A stretch of 64,000 nt of DNA from Argentina anserina. Taxonomy: Eukaryota > Streptophyta > Magnoliopsida > Rosales > Rosaceae. Positions 61,256 to 64,000 of the stretch are shown in pieces. A model generated the notes under the pieces. That model was not told where the DNA came from, did not search any database, and saw only the letters and a list, made by a program, of their open reading frames with translations. The position numbers and the translations under genes were made by a program. The stretch spans positions 23,746,001 to 23,810,000 of the forward strand of contig NC_065877.1 of assembly GCF_933775445.1 (NCBI RefSeq), in the 5' to 3' direction. Numbering within the stretch: the stretch's first letter is position 1; every line of letters begins with the position of its first letter.

Positions 61256-63747
61256 ATCGTGTCTTTCAGGAGTTTTTTAACGCACGCGGAATTGTTCATC
61301 AAACAACGTGTCCTTACACACCTGAGCAGAATGGAGTTTCTGAAAGAAAGAATCGTCATTTACTTGATATGGCTCGGTGTATTCTCTTTAGTGCCCATAT
61401 GCCTAAATACCTTTGGGGTGATGCTGTCGTCACTTCTGCCCACCTCATTAATCGTCTTCCATCTCGTGTCCTTGATGGCAAAGTTCCATATGAGGTGCTT
61501 GCATCCCATGTTTCCTTACCCTCTTTTCATAATCTTCCCGCCCGTGTTTTCGGTTGTGTTGCTTTTGTCCATCTCCCTAAACATCAGAGGTCTAATTTGG
61601 ATGCCCGAGCAGTTAAATGTGTGTTTGTTGGATATGGAGGACATCAGAAAGGGTACAAATGCTATCATCCACCTACCAGAAAGTATTATGTTACTATGGA
61701 TGTTACTTTCTTTGAGGACATGAGCTATTTCACGTCTTCTGATACTGCTCTTCAGGGGGAGATTTATTTTGAAGAGCTGTATCATGGACAGGGGGAGACA
61801 AGTCAGCCAGAAAATATGGTGACAGGTTCAGATGAGATTACTGATGTGTCAGCTACACATGCACCTCCCAATGAGTCTGGTATAGTCACTCCAGAGATTC
61901 AGGTACCAGAAGCTGACAGCACAACTGCCCCTCCTGCCTCCCCTACTGTTGTTTATACCCCTGACCAACGTTCCCCTGGTACAGAAGATCACTCATCTGA
62001 GGTTAGTCATTCTATTGGGGCTAATACTAGTGAAGCTAATAGTAGACAATATGTCTTACCAACTATGTCTACTCGGGGTCAGCCAACAAAAAAATATGAA
62101 CCTACCATTCAGGCTAAAGCTAAATATCATGTGGCAAATTTTATGTCTACTAAAAGATTGTCTAAGTCATATGAATCATTTGTGAATCAAATTTCTGCTG
62201 TATCAATACCTAACAAAGTGCAGGATGCATTGGGAGATCCAAAATGGAAGAAAGCAATGGAGGAAGAGATGGAAGCATTACAAAAGAACAATACTTGGGA
62301 GCTTGTATCTCCACCACATGAAAAGAAGGTCGTAGGATGTCGTTGGGTGTTTACAGTAAAGCATAATCCAGATGGGTCAGTGAGCCGGTATAAAGCACGC
62401 CTAGTAGCAAAAGGGTTCACCCAAACATATGGCATAGACTATGATGAGACATTTGCACCTGTTGCAAAGATGAACACTATTCGGGTATTGCTCTCTTTTG
62501 CTGCTACTTTAAACTGGTCGCTTAGACAGTTTGATGTTAAGAATGCATTCCTTCATGGAGAACTTACAGAGGAAGTATATATGGATCTTCCTCCTGGATA
62601 TGTGGCAGCTTCTCCAGATAACTTCGTATGCAGATTGAGAAAGTCTTTGTATGGTCTTAAACAATCTCCTCGTGCTTGGTTTGGAAGATTCTCACAATTC
62701 ATGAGGAAAATTGGCTACAGACAGAGTAATTCAGACCACACATTATTTCTCAAACACCAACAAGGAAAAGTAACAGCCCTAATTATATATGTTGACGATA
62801 TGGTAGTTACTGGTAATGATACTATTGAGGTGGATAAATTGCAGAAGCAGCTAGCCACAGAATTTGAGATGAAGGACCTAGGTACACTCAAGTATTTCTT
62901 AGGCATTAAGGTAGCCCGGGGAAGTGATGGTATCTATCTGTGTCAGAGGAAGTACATCATTGATCTACTAACAGAGACAGGTATGTTGGATTGCACTCCA
63001 ATTGATACTCCTATTGAGCAAAACCATCGGTTAGCAGAGTACCCAGATCAGGTGCCTACTGACAAAACTCGTTACCAGAGGCTAGTTAGACGCCTGATTT
63101 ATTTGTCACACACCAGACCAGATCTTGCGTATGCAGTAAGTGTAGTAAGTCAGTTCATGCATAATCCCAGTATGGATCACATGGATGCTGTTGTGAGGAT
63201 TTTGAGGTATTTGAAGTCAGCTCCAGGGAGAGGAGTAATGTTTTCTAATCACAACAATATCATTGAGGTTTGCGGTTTCACAGATGCAGACTGGGCTGGA
63301 AATATTACAGATCAGAGGTCCACATCAGGATACTTTACATTTGTTGGAGGTAATCTTGTTACATGGAAGAGTAAGAAACAAAAGGTGGTAGCTCGATCTA
63401 GTGTTGAAGCAGAATACAGAGGTATGGCCCATGGAGTATGCGAGTTGTTATGGCTTAGAAATTTGCTGCAAGATTTGGGTGTTAAGCCTAAGTATGCTAT
63501 GCAGCTGTACTGTGACAACAAGGCAGCTGTTGATATTTCACATAATCCTGTACAACATGATCGTACAAAGCATGTGGAGGTTGATCGTCACTTTATAAAA
63601 GAGAAGCTAGATGGTGAGATCATTAGCTTTCCTTTTGTGCATTCGGAAGAGCAACTTGCAGATATACTCACAAAAGGAGTGTCTAAGAAGGCATTTTATG
63701 ACTCACTTAGCAAATTGGGCATGGTCGATGTGTATGCACCAACTTGA
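61252..63747 (+). pseudogene. Copia Pol, part 2: integrase C-terminal part, reverse transcriptase, RNase H
   Basis: 831 uninterrupted codons. They hold the catalytic Glu of integrase (GVSERKNR, about 61333), a Thr/Ser/Pro-rich linker (about 61790-62080), reverse transcriptase (start WKKAMEEEMEAL, RYKARLVAKGF, FDVKNAFLHG, active site YVDD at 62788-62799) and RNase H (TDADWAG, SSVEAEYR, DNKAA, HVEVDRHF). The stop at 63745-63747 sits directly before the polypurine tract. No in-frame ATG starts it; it is the continuation of the pol frame after the G-run break. Confidence 0.9.
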
Positions 63748-63754
63748 GGGGGAG
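63744..63754 (+). other. Polypurine tract of the copia element
   Basis: TTGAGGGGGAG immediately before the TG of the 3' LTR; primes plus-strand DNA synthesis in LTR elements. Confidence 0.85.
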
Positions 63755-64000
63755 TGTTAGCATGAGTCAAATATACACACCGGATCTCACCAACCAAATC
63801 TCTAAGCCGTAGTAATTGACAAATTATCTTTGGTTTCATACTTGTTAATTGGTAGCCTAGAATCCTATAAATACCTTGTAATTATTCATATCAAATATAA
63901 GAGATTGTAGCTAATTCTACTCTGACACTCATCTGATAAACAATATATATTGCAAGATGAGTTCAATCTCTGCCGTAGATATAACAATACATGGGAACAA
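63755..64000 (+). mobile_element. Start of the copia 3' LTR
   Basis: Begins TGTTAGCATGAG after the polypurine tract. Contains a TATA box TATAAATA at 63866-63873. The end of the LTR lies outside the window or is not recognisable. The words TGTTAGCATGATCAAA at 59871 resemble the LTR start but lie in the Gag frame. Confidence 0.75.

Larger units (their letters stand above)
59851..64000 (+). mobile_element. Ty1/copia LTR retrotransposon, 5'-truncated, 3' end beyond the window
   Basis: Gag remnant, zinc knuckle, protease, integrase, reverse transcriptase, RNase H, polypurine tract, then a 3' LTR start at 63755. The PR-IN-RT-RH order defines Ty1/copia. No 5' LTR or primer-binding site is seen upstream, so the 5' part is missing or too diverged. 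The reading frame is broken at two places (about 60176 and 61238-61246), yet the remaining 831-codon stretch is uninterrupted, which suggests a young insertion. Confidence 0.92.

Overview
The window is nuclear DNA of a dicot plant. The evidence is spliced genes with GT–AG introns and plant TATA boxes, a full-size PDR-type ABC transporter, a gibberellin 3-oxidase, a tandem AOP-like dioxygenase family, and Cassandra, TRIM and Ty1/copia retroelements. The style of the repeats suggests Rosaceae, but that is a weak inference. All exon coordinates come from reading splice sites, reading-frame phase and family motifs by eye.

Layout. 1–8811 (+): 24 exons of a PDR/ABCG transporter whose 5' end lies outside the window; foldback and hAT-like elements sit in its introns. 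8932–17643: three nested copies of one 2.8–3.1 kb solo-LTR family, one host LTR carrying two younger ones, each with a perfect 5-bp target-site duplication (TSD). 18427–21740: a foldback element split by a fourth copy. 21741–22045: a Cassandra fragment with a 5S-rRNA-like domain. 23512–24101: a complete small TRIM. 24910–26125, 31049–32601 and 40105–42468 (all +): three paralogous three-exon 2-oxoglutarate/Fe(II) dioxygenases with identical intron phases, separated by two further solo LTRs (26589–29362 and 34385–36746, both minus), an hAT element and a large foldback. 43818–45183 (-): a two-exon gibberellin 3-oxidase. 45.4–59.8 kb: gene-poor DNA with one small ORF of unknown function (47750–48061), several MITEs and tandem repeats. 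59851–64000: a Ty1/copia element with broken gag and pol frames, running off the right edge inside its 3' LTR.

How the genes relate. The three dioxygenases are tandem duplicates, each with an intact iron and 2-oxoglutarate site. Their spacing and intron lengths have grown by transposon insertion. The GA 3-oxidase belongs to the same superfamily but to a different clade and makes bioactive gibberellins. The PDR transporter is probably unrelated to them; nothing in the sequence ties them into one pathway.

Most unusual signal. The solo-LTR family (six copies) is built as a string of short stem-loops. In one of them the arms differ between copies in a compensatory way at three stem positions, and one copy has expanded that stem-loop into a tandem triplet. 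This suggests a selected RNA or cruciform structure that I do not recognise from known LTRs.
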